Of a stretch of DNA of 64,000 bases, positions 62,462-64,000 are shown piece after piece. The DNA lies in assembly GCF_020400605.1 (NCBI RefSeq), contig NZ_JAINRD010000009.1:124001-188000 (forward strand), read 5' to 3'. Position 1 is the first letter of the stretch. Every line of letters starts with the position of its first letter. Below the pieces are notes generated by a model that ran no database searches, was not told the DNA's origin, and saw only the letters and a list, made by a program, of their open reading frames with translations. Source of the DNA: Streptomyces aculeolatus (GTDB taxonomy: Bacteria; Actinomycetota; Actinomycetes; Streptomycetales; Streptomycetaceae). A program made the position numbers and the translations under genes.

Positions 62462-63079
62462 GTGGAGGTCCAGGAGACTCAGCGGACGGACCAGATCTTC
62501 ACCGTTCCCAACCTCCTCAGCATGTCCCGGCTCGTCCTGGTGCCCGTCTTCCTGTGGCTCATCCTCTGGCCCGAGTTCGACGGCCCCAACGCCGACGGAT
62601 GGGCGCTGGCGATCCTCGCCTTCAGCGGCATCAGCGACTACCTCGACGGCAAGCTCGCCCGCCGCTGGAACCAGGTCTCGAACCTGGGCCGCATCCTGGA
62701 CCCGGCCGCCGACCGGCTCTACATCCTGGCCACGCTCGTCGGCCTGACCTGGCGGGAGATCCTGCCGCTGTGGCTGACCGTCCTGCTGCTCTCCCGCGAC
62801 GCGATCGTCGGCGCGGCCGTCTGGATGCTCGGCCGCCACGGCTACCCGCCGCCGCAGGTGAACTTTCTCGGCAAGTCCGCCACCTTCTGTCTGATGTACG
62901 CCTTCCCGTTGCTCCTCCTCAGTGACGCAAGTGGATGGGTGTCGTCACTCTCTGCTATTTTCGGATGGGCGTTCGCCGGCTGGGGTACAGCGCTGTACTG
63001 GTGGGCCGGCGGCCTCTACCTCGTTCAGGTGCGCCGTCTCATCCGAGGGGACGCCCGCGCGGACACCACCCCCGACTAG
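62462..63079 (+). CDS. CDP-alcohol phosphatidyltransferase family protein
   Basis: 205 residues. The family signature DG-x2-AR-x8-G-x3-D-x3-D is fully present as DGKLARRWNQVSNLG, then RILDPAAD. About five membrane helices follow (FLWLILWPEF, WALAILAFSGISDYL, LYILATLVGL, LPLWLTVLLLSR, FCLMYAFPLLLLSDA). It should join CDP-diacylglycerol or CDP-archaeol-type donors to an alcohol such as glycerol phosphate or inositol phosphate; the acceptor is not fixed by the motif. GTG at 62462 has GGGGAGGCAGGCG upstream. It precedes a sugar-nucleotide gene, 47 bases on. Confidence 0.88.
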   Translation: MEVQETQRTDQIFTVPNLLSMSRLVLVPVFLWLILWPEFDGPNADGWALAILAFSGISDYLDGKLARRWNQVSNLGRILDPAADRLYILATLVGLTWREILPLWLTVLLLSRDAIVGAAVWMLGRHGYPPPQVNFLGKSATFCLMYAFPLLLLSDASGWVSSLSAIFGWAFAGWGTALYWWAGGLYLVQVRRLIRGDARADTTPD

Positions 63080-63126
63080 GCGGCAGCCGGCATCGCCGTC
63101 TCACGCCCAAGGAGGACGCTTCCGAT

Positions 63127-64000
63127 ATGAAGGCCGTCGTGATGGCTGGGGGCGAAGGCACCCGCCTGCGCCCCATGACCGCGAGCATGCCCAAGCCCCT
63201 GCTGCCGGTGGTGAACCGGCCGATCATGGAGCACGTCCTGCGGCTGCTCAAACGCCACGGGCTCACGGAGACGGTGGTGACCGTCCAGTTCCTCGCCTCC
63301 CTGGTGCGGAACTACTTCGGGGACGGCGAAGAGCTCGGCATGGAGCTCTCGTACGCCAACGAGGACCGTCCACTGGGCACCGCCGGCAGCGTGAAGAACG
63401 CCGAGGAGGCGCTGAAGGACGACTCGTTCCTGGTCATCTCCGGCGACGCGCTCACCGACTTCGACCTCACCGACCTGATCGCGTTCCACCGCGAGAAGGG
63501 CGCGCTGGTCACCGTCTGCCTCACCAGGGTCCCCAACCCGCTGGAGTTCGGCATCACCATCGTCGACGAGGAGGGCAAGGTCGAGCGGTTCCTGGAGAAG
63601 CCCACCTGGGGCCAGGTCTTCTCCGACACCGTCAACACCGGCATCTACGTGATGGAGCCCGAGGTCTTCGACTACGTCGAGGCGGACACCTCGGTCGACT
63701 GGTCCGGTGACGTCTTCCCGCAGCTGATGAAGGACGGCAAGCCGATCTACGGCTATGTGGCGGAAGGCTACTGGGAGGACGTCGGCACCCACGAGAGCTA
63801 CGTCAAGGCGCAGGCCGACGTGCTGGAGGGCAAGGTCGACCTCGACCTCGACGGCTTCGAGATCTCACCCGGCGTCTGGATCGCCGAGGGCGCCGAGGTG
63901 CACCCCGAGGCCGTCCTGCGCGGCCCGCTCTACATCGGCGACTACGCCAAGGTCGAGCAGGGCGCCGAGGTCCGCGAGCACTCCGTGCTCGGCTCCAACG
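63127..64000 (+). CDS. Mannose-1-phosphate guanylyltransferase-like nucleotidyltransferase (5' part)
   Basis: 291 residues are visible and the gene continues beyond the window. The nucleotidyltransferase domain starts KAVVMAGGEGTRLRPMT with MPKPLLPV (consensus GXGTRLRPLT and PKP lysine). ISGDALTDFDLTDL holds the metal-binding Asp. From about residue 250 hexapeptide (left-handed beta-helix) repeats begin (GVWIAEGAEVHPEAVLRG). This layout is that of GDP-mannose pyrophosphorylase/phosphomannomutase-type proteins: Man-1-P plus GTP gives GDP-mannose. ADP-glucose or related pyrophosphorylases look alike. ATG at 63127 follows GGAGGACGC. Confidence 0.9.
   Translation, partial: MKAVVMAGGEGTRLRPMTASMPKPLLPVVNRPIMEHVLRLLKRHGLTETVVTVQFLASLVRNYFGDGEELGMELSYANEDRPLGTAGSVKNAEEALKDDSFLVISGDALTDFDLTDLIAFHREKGALVTVCLTRVPNPLEFGITIVDEEGKVERFLEKPTWGQVFSDTVNTGIYVMEPEVFDYVEADTSVDWSGDVFPQLMKDGKPIYGYVAEGYWEDVGTHESYVKAQADVLEGKVDLDLDGFEISPGVWIAEGAEVHPEAVLRGPLYIGDYAKVEQGAEVREHSVLGSN

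Overview
The window is very rich in G+C (mostly 70-75% by eye, with strong third-position G/C bias) and looks like a Streptomyces or close relative. Support comes from lineage-typical genes: a DUF6643-type small protein, a GTG-started DUF397 protein, an NsdA-like TPR regulator, a PAS/SpoIIE-type PP2C phosphatase, a solo Roadblock protein, a mycothiol-dependent maleylpyruvate-isomerase-like protein, a TPR-fused Ser/Thr kinase and one gene with a rare TTA codon. I see no rRNA, tRNA, CRISPR array, insertion sequence or prophage gene. The region reads as chromosome, not an island.

Layout. 0-10.5 kb: end of a cysteine-synthase-family gene, a DeoR regulator, a large membrane alpha/beta hydrolase, a beta-helix/AAA+ fusion protein, a DUF6643 protein, a GT2 glycosyltransferase, a glutamate-racemase-like enzyme, a small membrane protein and a Nudix hydrolase. 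10.6-14 kb: a ketopantoate-reductase-like gene and the dhaKLM dihydroxyacetone phosphotransferase operon. 14-26 kb: methyltransferase, MpaB-like protein, TPR kinase, FAD oxidoreductase, Tat-exported serine hydrolase, VOC protein, kinase-fold phosphotransferase, EEP nuclease-like protein, DUF397 protein, and a translationally coupled maleylpyruvate-isomerase-like/leucine-rich-repeat pair. 26-41 kb: a conserved unknown, a Tat-exported GH95 fucosidase, a lysozyme-like/amidase/SH3 cell-wall enzyme, another phosphotransferase, the NsdA-like regulator, the SpoIIE phosphatase, a HEAT-repeat protein and a fused 5-oxoprolinase. 41.3-48.6 kb: a three-gene operon resembling a MukF-MukE-MukB/JetABC condensin without its nuclease. 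48.7-64 kb: small membrane protein, Roadblock protein, glpK-glpF, an rRNA/tRNA pseudouridine synthase plus TrmH-like methylase, a VanX-like exported dipeptidase, GH31 alpha-glucosidase, acetoacetyl-CoA synthetase, a conserved unknown, ptsI with a collapsed crr pseudogene, a CDP-alcohol phosphatidyltransferase and the start of a mannose-1-phosphate guanylyltransferase.

How the genes connect. Two parts of C3 metabolism sit here: glycerol uptake and phosphorylation (glpF-glpK), and PTS-driven dihydroxyacetone phosphorylation (dhaKLM). Enzyme I (ptsI) is intact and would start the phosphate relay to DhaM. The neighbouring EIIA-Glc gene (crr) has lost its middle, including the phosphorylated-histidine core, apparently by recombination between short direct repeats. 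The local PTS may therefore mainly serve DhaM or EII components encoded elsewhere.

The two items most worth following up are the nuclease-less condensin-like operon at 41285-48581 and the crr deletion at 62007-62148. Smaller items include a perfect 16-bp hairpin in the crr/phosphatidyltransferase divergent spacer, a 10-bp triple tandem repeat before the NsdA-like regulator, and a palindrome over the putative glpF -35 box. All functional calls come from reading motifs by eye. No homology search was run.
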